Notes: a model not told the origin generated them from the letters alone. 26,414 bases of DNA from Chloroflexota bacterium (GCA_003158495.1 PMJT01000037.1:2423-28836); one strand, 5' to 3'; positions 7,825-15,094 are shown, numbered from the stretch's first letter. Numbers and translations: made by a program.

Positions 7825-8244
7825 CTAGATGGCGCGCATCCGGTTGTTCTTGGGGCTGTGCTCGACCTCGGCCAGGCCGAGAACCTCCATGAGCGGCGGG
7901 ACGTACATCCCGAACCGGCCGCGCAGGCCCTTCTTCAGGCCGTACCAGCCGCCGACCGGATTGTCGGCCGATCGGCCCCACGCTTCGACCGTGCCTTCGG
8001 CCGCCGGCTTCTGCTCGTCGGCGCTGCCGAGCGGCATCCAGTCGCCGTGCTTCTTGAGCATGGCGTGGAGATCGTCGAGGCAGCGCAGCTGGTACCGCAG
8101 GACAGTCGTGCCCACGGTGCAGACCAGCGCCGGCGGATCGGACGTCTCGTCGCGGTACATCTGGTAGTCCGATGTGCCGCTCGGTGTCTTGAGCTGCCAC
8201 GGGTTCTCTTTTGTGCCGACACCTTTGGTTTCGACTGCCGCCAT
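7825..8244 (-). CDS. Conserved small protein of unknown function
   Basis: 139 residues starting at ATG 8244, which has a strong GGAGGA just upstream (spacing 3-4 nt). The sequence is compact and looks like a conserved soluble domain: KENPWQLKTPSGTSDYQMY near the start, a middle of the form LHAMLKKHGDWMPLGSADEQ, NPVGGWYGLKKGLRGRFGMY, and the end EHSPKNNRMRAI. I recognise this as a widespread uncharacterised family, often annotated hypothetical, and cannot give a function. No signal peptide, membrane segment or metal-binding cluster is visible. It is convergent with the YdeI-like gene, 33 bp apart. Confidence 0.85.
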   Translation of the reverse strand: MAAVETKGVGTKENPWQLKTPSGTSDYQMYRDETSDPPALVCTVGTTVLRYQLRCLDDLHAMLKKHGDWMPLGSADEQKPAAEGTVEAWGRSADNPVGGWYGLKKGLRGRFGMYVPPLMEVLGLAEVEHSPKNNRMRAI

Positions 8245-8373
8245 GTCTCCTCCGTTGCCGTCCGGGCGCCGTTGTGGGGCGCCACGCGGACCGCCGGTTC
8301 GAACGTACAGCGGGACGTGGCGGGGCGGGCGCGCCGCCACAGGTCAACCACGTGGCGGGACGCCGGCGAGCGG

Positions 8374-9843
8374 CTACGGCCGGAAGATCTCCGCGGAAGC
8401 GAGCGCCTGGCCCGGCTCATCCCCCGCCGATCGCTGACCTCCGGCGATCAACACCGTTCCGTCATCGAGCAGGACCACGGCGGGCTCTGATCGAACGGTC
8501 GGCGACGCCGTGGGTGCAAAGGTGCCTGTCGCCGGATCGAAGAGTTGGGCCGTGCTGCCGCCAAGGACGAAGACTCGACCGTCGGGGAGCAGGGCCGCCC
8601 CAAGCGACCACGGCCAGCCGACGACAGCCGGTGCGGCCGGGTTACCCGTCACGCTGAACGTCGCGGTCCTTGGGTCGTACATCTCGGCGGAGGGCCGCGT
8701 TATCGGCATTGTTCCGATCGGCAGGTTGCGGATCTCGCCGAGGACAAGTACTCGGCCGTCTTTGAGCGCTACGGCCGAATCGCCCCAGCCTTCAACCATG
8801 GAGCCAGTCGGCTTGAACGAGCCGGTGGCCGGATCGTACAGCTCAGCCGAGGAAAGGTCGCCGGTATAGCCGGAGCCGTTGTTGCCGCCGGCAAAGAGGA
8901 CCTTGCCGTCGGGCAAGAGAGCGACGGCCGCGCCCTGTCGGACCGTGCTCAGCGATCCCGTTGAGCTGAAAGTGCCGGTCCTGGGGTCGAACAGTTCGGC
9001 CGAGGAAAGGTCTACTGAGTTGCCTTGACCCGCGGCAGGAGGCGCGACGCCGCCGACTATCAGGACGCGGCCGTCTTCCAGCAGCGTGGCGGAATGCGCG
9101 AAGCGGCCCGCCTGGAGCGCACCGGTTGGGCTGAATAGGCCCGTGGCCGGGTCGTAGAGGTAGGCGTCGGTTGTGCCCGAAGTTGAGCCCACCACGTTTC
9201 CGCCGGCGATCAGGACGCGGCCATCCTGGAGCAGAGTCGCGGTGAAGCCGGCTCGCGCCGATGGCAGCGTGCCGGCGGCCTGGAACCTGCAGGTAACCGG
9301 GTCGTACAGCTCGGCCGAAGCCAGGTAGTAGCTGCCAGCCACCCCTCCCACGATCAGGACGCGGCCGTCCTCGAGGCGAGTTGCCGCCGCGCCGTAACGA
9401 GCGCCGGCCATCGAACCGGTTTGTTTGAACGATCCGGGAGCCGTCGCGGGCGTTGGGCCGCCTGGGACCCGCGGGGTCGGTGTCGCGGGGTACGGCGTCG
9501 GCGTCGGGCCGGTTCCCCGCGGGTTGGTGGTCGGTATCGCGGTTGTGCAGGGGCGTGCGGTCGGTTTCGTCACGGTGGTCGGTCGCGAAGTGGCCGATGA
9601 CGGCGTGCCGGATTGGTCGGCCGCCGGCGCTATTCGCGGCAACCCCCAGGCGAGGGCCAATACGATCAGCCCTCCGACGAGCAGCGAGCCGAGTCGAAGC
9701 GCGCCGCGCAGGTTCGGTCGGAGCGGTGCGCGCCCGCGGTCCGGGATCGCCGCGATTCGCCCGTCCAGGCCCGCCGGCACTTCCACGTCAGCCGCCGCTC
9801 GGAGGAGTTCACCCAGCTCTCGATCGAGTCGATCGTCGCTCAT
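8374..9843 (-). CDS. Membrane anti-sigma factor with extracytoplasmic Kelch-type propeller
   Basis: 489 residues. Residues 1-48 are a short cytoplasmic region (DRELGELLRAAADVEVPAGL) placed where an anti-sigma domain should be; no HxxxCxxC zinc motif is present. One membrane helix spans about 51-70. Residues 76-138 form a Pro/Thr-rich linker. From about 139 on there are seven repeats of about 50 residues, each with a DGRVLIxGG strand followed by LASAELYDPxTGxF, the pattern of Kelch/galactose-oxidase-like beta-propellers. The start ATG 9843 overlaps the sigma-factor stop as ATGA, so the two are translationally coupled; the longer upstream frame belongs to the sigma gene region. The anti-sigma role is inferred from this coupling and topology. 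The propeller would sense something outside the membrane, perhaps a polysaccharide. Confidence 0.85.
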   Translation of the reverse strand: MSDDRLDRELGELLRAAADVEVPAGLDGRIAAIPDRGRAPLRPNLRGALRLGSLLVGGLIVLALAWGLPRIAPAADQSGTPSSATSRPTTVTKPTARPCTTAIPTTNPRGTGPTPTPYPATPTPRVPGGPTPATAPGSFKQTGSMAGARYGAAATRLEDGRVLIVGGVAGSYYLASAELYDPVTCRFQAAGTLPSARAGFTATLLQDGRVLIAGGNVVGSTSGTTDAYLYDPATGLFSPTGALQAGRFAHSATLLEDGRVLIVGGVAPPAAGQGNSVDLSSAELFDPRTGTFSSTGSLSTVRQGAAVALLPDGKVLFAGGNNGSGYTGDLSSAELYDPATGSFKPTGSMVEGWGDSAVALKDGRVLVLGEIRNLPIGTMPITRPSAEMYDPRTATFSVTGNPAAPAVVGWPWSLGAALLPDGRVFVLGGSTAQLFDPATGTFAPTASPTVRSEPAVVLLDDGTVLIAGGQRSAGDEPGQALASAEIFRP

Positions 9844-10415
9844 CGCCCGGTCCCTTCGAGTCGCGCGGCGGCATCGCGCGTCGCCCGCAACGCCGAAACG
9901 GCATAGTGGAGGCGCGACTTGACAGTCCCCACTCGCACCCCGGTCCGCTCGGCAATCTGCTCGGCCGTGAGTCCGAGGTAGTAGTGGAGGATCACGGCGA
10001 TCCGGTGGTCCGGTCCGAGTCCGTCGACCGCCTCCGCCTGGGCGTGGCGTGCCGCCAGCCCATCGATAGCGCCGAAGCCGCCGGCAGCGGTTCGGTCGGC
10101 CAGCGACACGAGGTTCGGTCGCGACTTTCGGCGACGCAGCCTGTCGCGGCATTCGTTGACCAGGATTCGCCCGAACCAGGCGTCGAACCGCTCCGCATCT
10201 CGCAGCGAACCCCAGCGCTCCCACGCCCGAACAGCTGCGTCGTGCGTCGCGTCTTCCGCGTCGGCATGATCGCCCAGGATGACCGTCGCCAGCCGGTAGT
10301 ACGAGGTCAGCCGGCTCGCCGTCAGGCGCGTGAACGCCTCGGCCCTTGCATCCGGCCCCGTCACCGGCCTCGCTCTCGCCAAACGGCCATCTCCCCTCGC
10401 TGTCTCGCCGATCAT
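9840..10415 (-). CDS. ECF RNA polymerase sigma factor (sigma 1)
   Basis: 191-residue group 4 sigma factor. Region 2 is at about 28-97, including AEDATHDAAVRAWERW and FDAWFGRILVNECRDRLRR. Region 4 is at about 130-180, with the helix-turn-helix GLTAEQIAERTGVRVGTVKSRLHYAVSALRA. ATG 10415 is chosen because the paralogue at 13014-13583 then aligns without gaps from residue 28 and the upstream GAAC motif has the same spacing. The open frame extends upstream through the tRNA gene, which cannot be coding. There is no Shine-Dalgarno; a leaderless transcript from an ECF-type promoter fits. It is co-translated with the Kelch anti-sigma gene (ATGA overlap). Confidence 0.92.
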   Translation of the reverse strand: MIGETARGDGRLARARPVTGPDARAEAFTRLTASRLTSYYRLATVILGDHADAEDATHDAAVRAWERWGSLRDAERFDAWFGRILVNECRDRLRRRKSRPNLVSLADRTAAGGFGAIDGLAARHAQAEAVDGLGPDHRIAVILHYYLGLTAEQIAERTGVRVGTVKSRLHYAVSALRATRDAAARLEGTGR

Positions 10416-10449
10416 GCCCGATCTGACGCAGCGGTTGCGCCGAGAGTTC
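10416..10449 (-). promoter_or_regulatory. Predicted ECF-type (autoregulated) promoter of sigma 1
   Basis: GAAC (10449-10446), 17 nt, CGTC (10428-10425), then 9 nt to the ATG. This matches the classic ECF pattern of an AAC-containing -35 and CGTC -10, and places transcription start at or next to the start codon. The same GAAC-30 nt-ATG layout occurs before sigma 2. Confidence 0.5.
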
Positions 10450-10482
10450 AATCTTCGGCCGCCGGCAGCAATAGAGAGGAAA

Positions 10483-10557
10483 TGGTCGGGGCGGTGGGAT
10501 TCGAACCCACGATCTCGTGCTCCCAAAGCACGTGCCTTGCCGCTAGGCCACACCCCG
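10483..10557 (-). tRNA. tRNA-Pro (anticodon TGG)
   Basis: A full cloverleaf on the minus strand. The acceptor stem CGGGGTG pairs with CGCCCCG (one G-T pair), with C1-G72 as expected for bacterial tRNA-Pro. The D arm contains GGCCTAGCGGCAAGGC. The anticodon stem CGTGC/GCACG encloses the loop TTTGGGA, giving anticodon TGG. The T arm GTGGG-TTCGAAT-CCCAC is perfect. Discriminator A and an encoded CCA (10485-10483) follow. The 5' half of this gene is duplicated twice further along (12041-12080 and 13731-13770). Confidence 0.97.
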
Positions 10558-10567
10558 ACGAATTCGT

Positions 10568-10595
10568 GCTCGCGAACCGCGTGTGCTTCGCGAGC
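10568..10595. terminator. Hairpin between the MFS gene and tRNA-Pro
   Basis: GCTCGCGAA and TTCGCGAGC form a perfect 9-bp stem with a 10-nt loop, between the MFS stop and the tRNA 5' end. A 10-nt palindrome, ACGAATTCGT (10558-10567), lies next to it. No T-tract follows, so it may be a processing or weak termination structure rather than a classical terminator. One arm overlaps a direct repeat that also occurs at 11952-11967. Confidence 0.4.
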
Positions 10596-10705
10596 GACGC
10601 GCTTAAGACTAGCTTACAGCGCCCCTATGGCCTCACGCCGCCTCCGGGGTCGTCCGCGAGGCGGTCATCTCGTCGGGCTGACCTACCAGCGACGACGGGC
10701 AGGCC

Positions 10706-11878
10706 TCAGCGAGCCCGCCGCACCAGCATGAGCGCGCCCGCCGAGGCCAAGCCAAGGGCGACAGTGCCGAGCATCGCCGCCGTCAGGCCGACGGTCACGG
10801 ACAGGAAACCCATGAGCGTCGGGAACCCAATTGTCCCGACCACGGCCGCCGTCGTGAGGTACCCGCCGACCGCAGCGGGCCGATCCGGGTAGCGGTCGCC
10901 ACCGACGACCATGAGCATTGGGGCAACAGGCCCCGCGGCGAGCCCGGCCAGCGCGAATAGGCCGATCGACACCTGGACCCACGGGACGAGGATTGCGCCC
11001 GCAAGTGCGGCCGACATGGCCACGGCCGCGGTGGTCGCGAACCGGACGTGGTCGAACCGATCGGCCACGCGAGCCGAACCGAGGCGGCCGACGGCCATCC
11101 CCGCCCAGTACAGGGCAAGAGCCGTGGTCGCAAGGCTCAGCGGTGCCGGATCGAGGAAACGCACCAACCAGTCGGTGACGCCCACCTCGGAGGCGATGTA
11201 GCAGGCGATCGCCACGCAAACGAGAACCAGTGACCAGGGAATGCGCGAGCGCACCGATCCGGGCCCTCTTGGCCCGGACGCGCAAACGGAGTCATCACTG
11301 CCGCGTCGTCCATCGGGCATCTCGACCAAGAGCAGGAGTGCCCCCAACCCGAGCACGACAAGGCCCGTGGCGGCCAGGACGCCCTGCCAGGGGAAGCCAG
11401 CTTCGACCAACGGGCCGATGACGAGAGGTGCGGAGAGCGCGCCCAGGCTGAAGCAGAGGTGGAGGAGGTTTAGAGCTCGCGCCCGGCTGGACCTGAAGAC
11501 GTCGAGGAAGAGCCCGTTCGCCCCGCCGTCGAGCACCCCGACCCCTAGCCCAGCTGGGACAGAGGCGAGGAGGAAGACTCCCCAGGACGAGACGACCGCG
11601 AGTGCGACCAGGCCTGCGGCGAGCAGCCCCGCGGCGAAGACCAGCACTGGACGGCGCCCGACCCTCTCCGTGACCAGGCCGCCACCGAATGATCCAGCCG
11701 CGTACGTCAGTCCGAAGACGAGGTAGTAGACACCGAACTCGGCGTCCGACTGATGGTGCGTCGCCTCGATAGACCGGACCAGCGCTGGAACGACCAGCCC
11801 GCACCAGCCGACCAGCAGGTAGGCGAAGCCGCCGAGGATCCCAGTTGCCGTCGGCCATGAACGGGCGGAAGCAGCCAT
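10706..11878 (-). CDS. Major facilitator superfamily transporter
   Basis: 390-residue integral membrane protein with about 12 hydrophobic segments, in the usual two-bundle pattern with a hydrophilic loop at about residues 205-225. A motif-A-like loop, GGLVTERVGRRPVLV, follows the second helix, and an equivalent ARVADRFDHVRF occurs in the second half. The segment LDGGANGLFLDVF and the downstream LNLLHLCFSLGALSAPL resemble sugar/drug MFS members of the FucP-like branch, but substrate and direction cannot be decided. ATG 11878 is chosen because GATAAT lies 7 nt before it and the first helix starts soon after; the frame runs 31 codons further upstream without similarity. The gene lies between the tRNA-Pro and a partial tRNA copy and is flanked by 16-bp direct repeats. 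Confidence 0.88.
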   Translation of the reverse strand: MAASARSWPTATGILGGFAYLLVGWCGLVVPALVRSIEATHHQSDAEFGVYYLVFGLTYAAGSFGGGLVTERVGRRPVLVFAAGLLAAGLVALAVVSSWGVFLLASVPAGLGVGVLDGGANGLFLDVFRSSRARALNLLHLCFSLGALSAPLVIGPLVEAGFPWQGVLAATGLVVLGLGALLLLVEMPDGRRGSDDSVCASGPRGPGSVRSRIPWSLVLVCVAIACYIASEVGVTDWLVRFLDPAPLSLATTALALYWAGMAVGRLGSARVADRFDHVRFATTAAVAMSAALAGAILVPWVQVSIGLFALAGLAAGPVAPMLMVVGGDRYPDRPAAVGGYLTTAAVVGTIGFPTLMGFLSVTVGLTAAMLGTVALGLASAGALMLVRRAR

Positions 11879-11885
11879 CCATCGG

Positions 11886-11891
11886 ATTATC
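11886..11891 (-). promoter_or_regulatory. Leaderless-type -10 box of the MFS gene
   Basis: GATAAT on the minus strand, 7 nt before ATG 11878, with no Shine-Dalgarno between. A convincing -35 is not seen. Confidence 0.35.
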
Positions 11892-11964
11892 GGCCCGCCG
11901 TCCGGACTCTCGCAGGCAATGCTCACGCGTGGACTGGCGGGTCGGCCGTGTCGTGCTTGCGAAC

Positions 11965-12080
11965 CGCACAATAATCGGTGCCTTCGCCGCTCGGCGTCTC
12001 GTGCTCAGGCCCCCCGACCCTACGCCACAAACCGTCTTGCGGCTCCCAAAGCACGTGCCTTGCCGCTAGGCCACATCCTC
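11965..12080 (-). repeat. tRNA-Pro half element, copy A
   Basis: Positions 12080-12041 (minus strand) match the first 40 nt of the intact tRNA-Pro at 36 positions, through the anticodon loop to GGGAGC, where similarity stops. A 76-nt tail follows, ending CACCGATTATTGTGCG. The 3' half (anticodon-stem partner, T arm, acceptor partner) is missing, so it cannot be a working tRNA. The tail is the same length and partly the same sequence as in copy B. The element precedes the MFS gene. Confidence 0.75.
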
Positions 12081-12106
12081 GCCCTTACATGATGCGGCGC
12101 GCGACG

Positions 12107-13021
12107 TCAGGGGAGACAATCGCCCGGAGACCCTGATCCCGGGGCAGGCCAGGACGGCTCCTGGGCGCCCGTCCAGAGGTACAGCTGCCCGCACGACAGG
12201 TCGGCTCCTGCCTCCCAGCTCCCAGGCTGTGTTCCGTCGCCACGCAGGGGTACCGTCATCGTGGCCAGCACGCGTCCCGATGGCGTGCGGGCCTCGACGA
12301 CCCAGGGCAGCGACGGAAGTGAGCTCATGTGGATGGCTCTTTCGCCGGTCTCCGGCGCGAGGATTTCAATCACTGTGCCATTCACGACGAGGGACACCTG
12401 TAAGTCCGTGGCGTTGACGATGCCGATGCCGATCGGGCCCGGCGACTCCGGCGGCGGCTCTGTCCATCCTGCCGGCGGGGTGAGGATGCGCCCATCGCTT
12501 CGGAGCTTCCCATCGGCGTCGGCGAAGCAGTTGACGAATGCCCACTGCCCATCACGAAGCTGGGCCACGGCCGATCCGAGGTACTGCGGGTCCAGGGGGC
12601 AAGAGATCGGGTGAAACGGATCGCCAAGGCAGACGCTGCTCGTGGAGATTTCGATAGACAATGCCTGACGGTCGGTGCCGATGAACCGCACCATCTCGGC
12701 CCGCACACTCTCGCAGGCGGCCTCACTCAGCTCGCTACACGTGACGCGAGGGGTTGCCGACGCGCCGTTGCCCGCTGACGGGCTAGTGCCGTTCGATCTC
12801 AGGAACATCGACGCAAAGATGACAGCCGCGACGACAACCGCGCTGGCCACCACCGCCAGCGCACCAGCGATGCCGCGAAACCCGAGCCTGGAGCCGAGGC
12901 GTCCTGAGGCGGCGTGCTCGGGTACCTGCGCGATGCTGGCTCGAAGGCGCTCTGAAACCTCCATGTCCGAGCCCTCGGCGAGGACGACCCGGAGGTCCTT
13001 CTCGAAGCTGTCGTCATTCAC
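12107..13021 (-). CDS. Probable membrane anti-sigma factor with Cys-containing outer domain
   Basis: 304 residues. Start GTG 13021 overlaps the sigma-2 stop by 8 nt and has GAGGAG 7 nt upstream; the longer frame from 13081 lies inside the sigma gene. A cytoplasmic segment of about 48 residues (SFEKDLRVVLAEGSDMEVSE) precedes one membrane helix at about 51-73. The outer part of about 230 residues has seven cysteines (95, 103, 131, 141, 165, 277, 302), which could form disulfides outside the cell. No zinc-binding anti-sigma motif and no known domain is recognised in the outer part. The layout copies the Kelch anti-sigma pair at 8374-10415 with a different sensor, so an anti-sigma role is inferred from coupling and topology. 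Confidence 0.72.
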   Translation of the reverse strand: MNDDSFEKDLRVVLAEGSDMEVSERLRASIAQVPEHAASGRLGSRLGFRGIAGALAVVASAVVVAAVIFASMFLRSNGTSPSAGNGASATPRVTCSELSEAACESVRAEMVRFIGTDRQALSIEISTSSVCLGDPFHPISCPLDPQYLGSAVAQLRDGQWAFVNCFADADGKLRSDGRILTPPAGWTEPPPESPGPIGIGIVNATDLQVSLVVNGTVIEILAPETGERAIHMSSLPSLPWVVEARTPSGRVLATMTVPLRGDGTQPGSWEAGADLSCGQLYLWTGAQEPSWPAPGSGSPGDCLP

Positions 13022-13583
13022 CGTTGACTCCTCGCCCGCGTTCCTCGGCGGCGTAGGCCGCCCTGAGGGAGCGGAGCGCATAGTGAAGGCGGGACTTCAC
13101 AGTCCCTTCACGCTGGCGAGTCCGCTCTGCGATCTCACGCAGTGAAAGGTCCTCGACGAAACGCAGAACGAGGACGATTCGGTGATCGGCGCTCAGCGTC
13201 ATGAGCACCCGCCGCAACGCATCTCGCTGAGTTACCGCTCCAGTTGCGTCTTCGCCGTGCCCCGCCGCTCGCGGTTCGGGGATCGACTGCGGACGGCGAA
13301 GTCGCAGACGCCGTCGGCATTCGTTGACCAGGATCCGGTCGAACCATCCGTCGAAGTGATCGGGATCACGCAGCTGACGCCAGTGGGTCCAGGCCAGGAT
13401 CGCCGCCTCCGAGACCGCATCTTCGGCTTCGACAGAGTCGCGAAGCAACGCCGAAGCAAGTCGGTATGCTCGATCGAGGCGGTTCTGAGTAAGACGTTCG
13501 AAGCATTCGCGCTTTGGATCTGCCGCATCAGAGGCGCGACGAGGGCCGGCGACCATGGAGCTCTCTGTCCCTATCCGGTTCAT
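13014..13583 (-). CDS. ECF RNA polymerase sigma factor (sigma 2)
   Basis: 189-residue group 4 sigma factor paralogous to sigma 1. Region 2, at 28-97, includes AEDAVSEAAILAWTHW and FDGWFDRILVNECRRRLR. Region 4, at about 120-178, includes DLSLREIAERTRQREGTVKSRLHYALRSLRA. ATG 13583 makes region 2 begin at residue 28, exactly as in sigma 1, and keeps the GAAC-30 nt-ATG spacing; ATG 13556 (MVAGPRRAS) is the alternative. A GAGG lies too close to the start to be an ideal ribosome-binding site. It is followed by the overlapping anti-sigma gene. Immediately upstream lies the partial tRNA-Pro element. Confidence 0.9.
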   Translation of the reverse strand: MNRIGTESSMVAGPRRASDAADPKRECFERLTQNRLDRAYRLASALLRDSVEAEDAVSEAAILAWTHWRQLRDPDHFDGWFDRILVNECRRRLRLRRPQSIPEPRAAGHGEDATGAVTQRDALRRVLMTLSADHRIVLVLRFVEDLSLREIAERTRQREGTVKSRLHYALRSLRAAYAAEERGRGVNGE

Positions 13584-13617
13584 GCCCTCAAGATGCGACA
13601 GCCCACCTGAAAGGTTC
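13584..13617 (-). promoter_or_regulatory. Predicted ECF-type promoter of sigma 2
   Basis: GAAC (13617-13614) lies exactly 30 nt before ATG 13583, as in sigma 1, within the shared stretch CGGCGGC..GATTGAAC. The -10 is less clear: GTCG occurs 14 nt after GAAC instead of CGTC after 17. Confidence 0.35.
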
Positions 13618-13654
13618 AATCGCCGCCGGGAGCCGAGCGCGTCGGCCCTCACAT

Positions 13655-13770
13655 CGCACAATAATCGGTGGCTCCGCCGCTCGTCTGGCCACGCTCAGGA
13701 GCCCCTCAGCTCCACCGCTCATCGCCCCGCGGCTCCCAAAGCATGTGCCTTGCCTCTAGGCCACAACCCG
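13655..13770 (-). repeat. tRNA-Pro half element, copy B
   Basis: Positions 13770-13731 (minus strand) match the first 40 nt of tRNA-Pro at 36 positions, again ending just past the anticodon loop. The 76-nt tail ends with the same CACCGATTATTGTGCG and shares CCTGAGC and CGAGCGGCG at the same offsets as copy A. The 3' tRNA half is absent. The element precedes the sigma-2 gene. Confidence 0.75.
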
Positions 13771-13815
13771 AGCCTGGCAATGATACGCGAGCGGCTCCAG
13801 TCGTCTGTGGCCGAG

Positions 13816-14247
13816 TTAGTGGACGCTGGGAGTTGGCACCCCGGCGCAGATGGACGTTGTCGCCGCCGCGGCGGCCGGGGGAGGGGAACCGACCCAGCCC
13901 GTGGTGCCGCCTGACGAGTTGTCGCCGAACCAGAGAAGGCCGCCCGTGTCGAACGACGCCCAACCATTCGTGTCGTCGCCGTAAATCGTACCGCCGCCCT
14001 TGAAACGGCAGTCGTCGACGGTAAGCCAGGCCGACGCGACCTTGCCGATGGCGGGCGGGGCTTCGACCACCACAACGGCGTGCGGCGGAACGGCCAGGTC
14101 GACCGACCCGGTCGCGCCGACGAGCCGCACGACCCCAGTTCGGTCGCTGTCGTTGCGGACTTCTGTGGGCCCCTTTTGCGGCGATGCCGAGCACCCGGCA
14201 ACAACGAGGAAGACCGTGATCCCGAGATAGCCGATTCGCACCGCCAT
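13816..14247 (-). CDS. Small secreted lipoprotein of unknown function
   Basis: 143 residues with a clear lipoprotein signal: MAVRIGYLGITVFLVVAGC, with the lipidated Cys at 19. The start ATG 14247 has GAGGAG four nt upstream. The mature part (RNDSDRTGVVRLVGATGSVDL, then APPAIGKVASAWLTV) looks like a short beta-sandwich of the kind seen in cell-surface proteins, but I recognise no family. It ends in a Pro/Ala stretch and Thr-rich tail. The stop lies 46 bp from the tRNA-half copy B. It would sit on the outer face of the membrane. Confidence 0.75.
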   Translation of the reverse strand: MAVRIGYLGITVFLVVAGCSASPQKGPTEVRNDSDRTGVVRLVGATGSVDLAVPPHAVVVVEAPPAIGKVASAWLTVDDCRFKGGGTIYGDDTNGWASFDTGGLLWFGDNSSGGTTGWVGSPPPAAAAATTSICAGVPTPSVH

Positions 14248-14293
14248 GTCACTCCTCGTCGCAGCGAATGACCGTCCTACCAGCCCGCCGCCT

Positions 14294-15094
14294 CTAGGCC
14301 GGCGGGCAGCCGTAGGTGTTGGTCTGGTTCGTGACGGCGTTCATGGTGAAGGGCAGCGCGAGCGTTTCGCTCCGGGCGATGCCGAGTTGAACGTATCGTA
14401 CGGAGATGACGCTCAGGACACCGAACCCACCACTCAGGCGAGGGTCCGACTCCGGCAGCGGCGACGCCGACGGGGCAAGGGTCGGCACCGGGGAGGCGCC
14501 CGGGCACTCGCCGAGGGTCACCGAGGCGACCAGTCCGACTTCGTCGCCGGCGGCTATGTCGAACGAGTGGAATGGCCGACTGGCCCAGGCGTCGGCCGAT
14601 TCGTTCGGGTACTCGTTTGGATAAGCCGCCGGCAAGTCGGAATTGAGGATGGGAGGCAGGCGGAACTGAATCGAGGAGACATTGGCGCCCGTGTCGGCGT
14701 CGATCGACGATACCGTGAGCGGAGCCTTGCTGGCGTTCAAAACCAGGAATGAAATGCGGACTTCGGCGCCTGGCGCGTACGCATAGTCGTACTCCTGGAG
14801 CATGCCGGTAAGGCTCGGAGAACCTCGCATGGCGAGGAGCCGCGGGTCGTTCCCGCCGAAGGCGTGTCCAAACTGCAGCGGTCGACCTCCCGGGTCCAGC
14901 GGCGCCCCGAGCGCGCTCAGGCCGAGCGCTCCGCCCACGACCACGATTAGGGCGGTTCCCGTGACGATGCGGAGCCTCGGCCCGCGGAAGAAACCGCCCA
15001 TGCCCGCGAGTCTTGGGGCGGCGAGGATCAGCAAGACCAGCGCAACGACGAACGCGATGAAGGCTGGCTCGACGACTTCGTACGGAACTGCCAC
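14294..15094 (-). CDS. Two-helix membrane protein with external domain, unknown function
   Basis: 266 residues from GTG 15094, preceded by a G-rich GGGGGC tract. Two hydrophobic segments (about 8-28 and 42-60) are separated by a short Arg-rich loop, then about 200 residues follow that should lie outside the membrane. That part contains YAPGAEVRISFLVLNASKAP and DIAAGDEVGLVASVTLG, a pattern suggesting an immunoglobulin-like beta-sandwich, and a Pro/Ser-rich stretch (PVPTLAPSASPLPES). It stops 46 bp before the lipoprotein start, on the same strand, so the two may be co-transcribed. No family recognised. An alternative TTG start at 15166 would add 24 residues. Confidence 0.7.
   Translation of the reverse strand: MAVPYEVVEPAFIAFVVALVLLILAAPRLAGMGGFFRGPRLRIVTGTALIVVVGGALGLSALGAPLDPGGRPLQFGHAFGGNDPRLLAMRGSPSLTGMLQEYDYAYAPGAEVRISFLVLNASKAPLTVSSIDADTGANVSSIQFRLPPILNSDLPAAYPNEYPNESADAWASRPFHSFDIAAGDEVGLVASVTLGECPGASPVPTLAPSASPLPESDPRLSGGFGVLSVISVRYVQLGIARSETLALPFTMNAVTNQTNTYGCPPA

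Larger units (their letters stand above)
10565..11967. repeat. 16-bp direct repeats flanking the MFS gene
   Basis: CGTGCTCGCGAACCGC at 10565-10580 and CGTGCTTGCGAACCGC at 11952-11967 match at 15 of 16 positions, in direct orientation on either side of the MFS transporter gene. The match does not extend further. One copy abuts the tRNA-Pro and the other abuts the tail of the tRNA-half element. Confidence 0.4.

Noticed and set aside
10416..10553. Upstream extension of the sigma-1 frame
   Set aside because: The extra codons run through the tRNA-Pro gene and give the usual spurious peptide of a tRNA read in frame. The paralogue alignment supports ATG 10415.
11965..13770. The two tRNA-Pro-like sequences as working tRNA genes
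   Set aside because: Neither has the 3' side of the anticodon stem, a T arm or a matching acceptor 3' strand.
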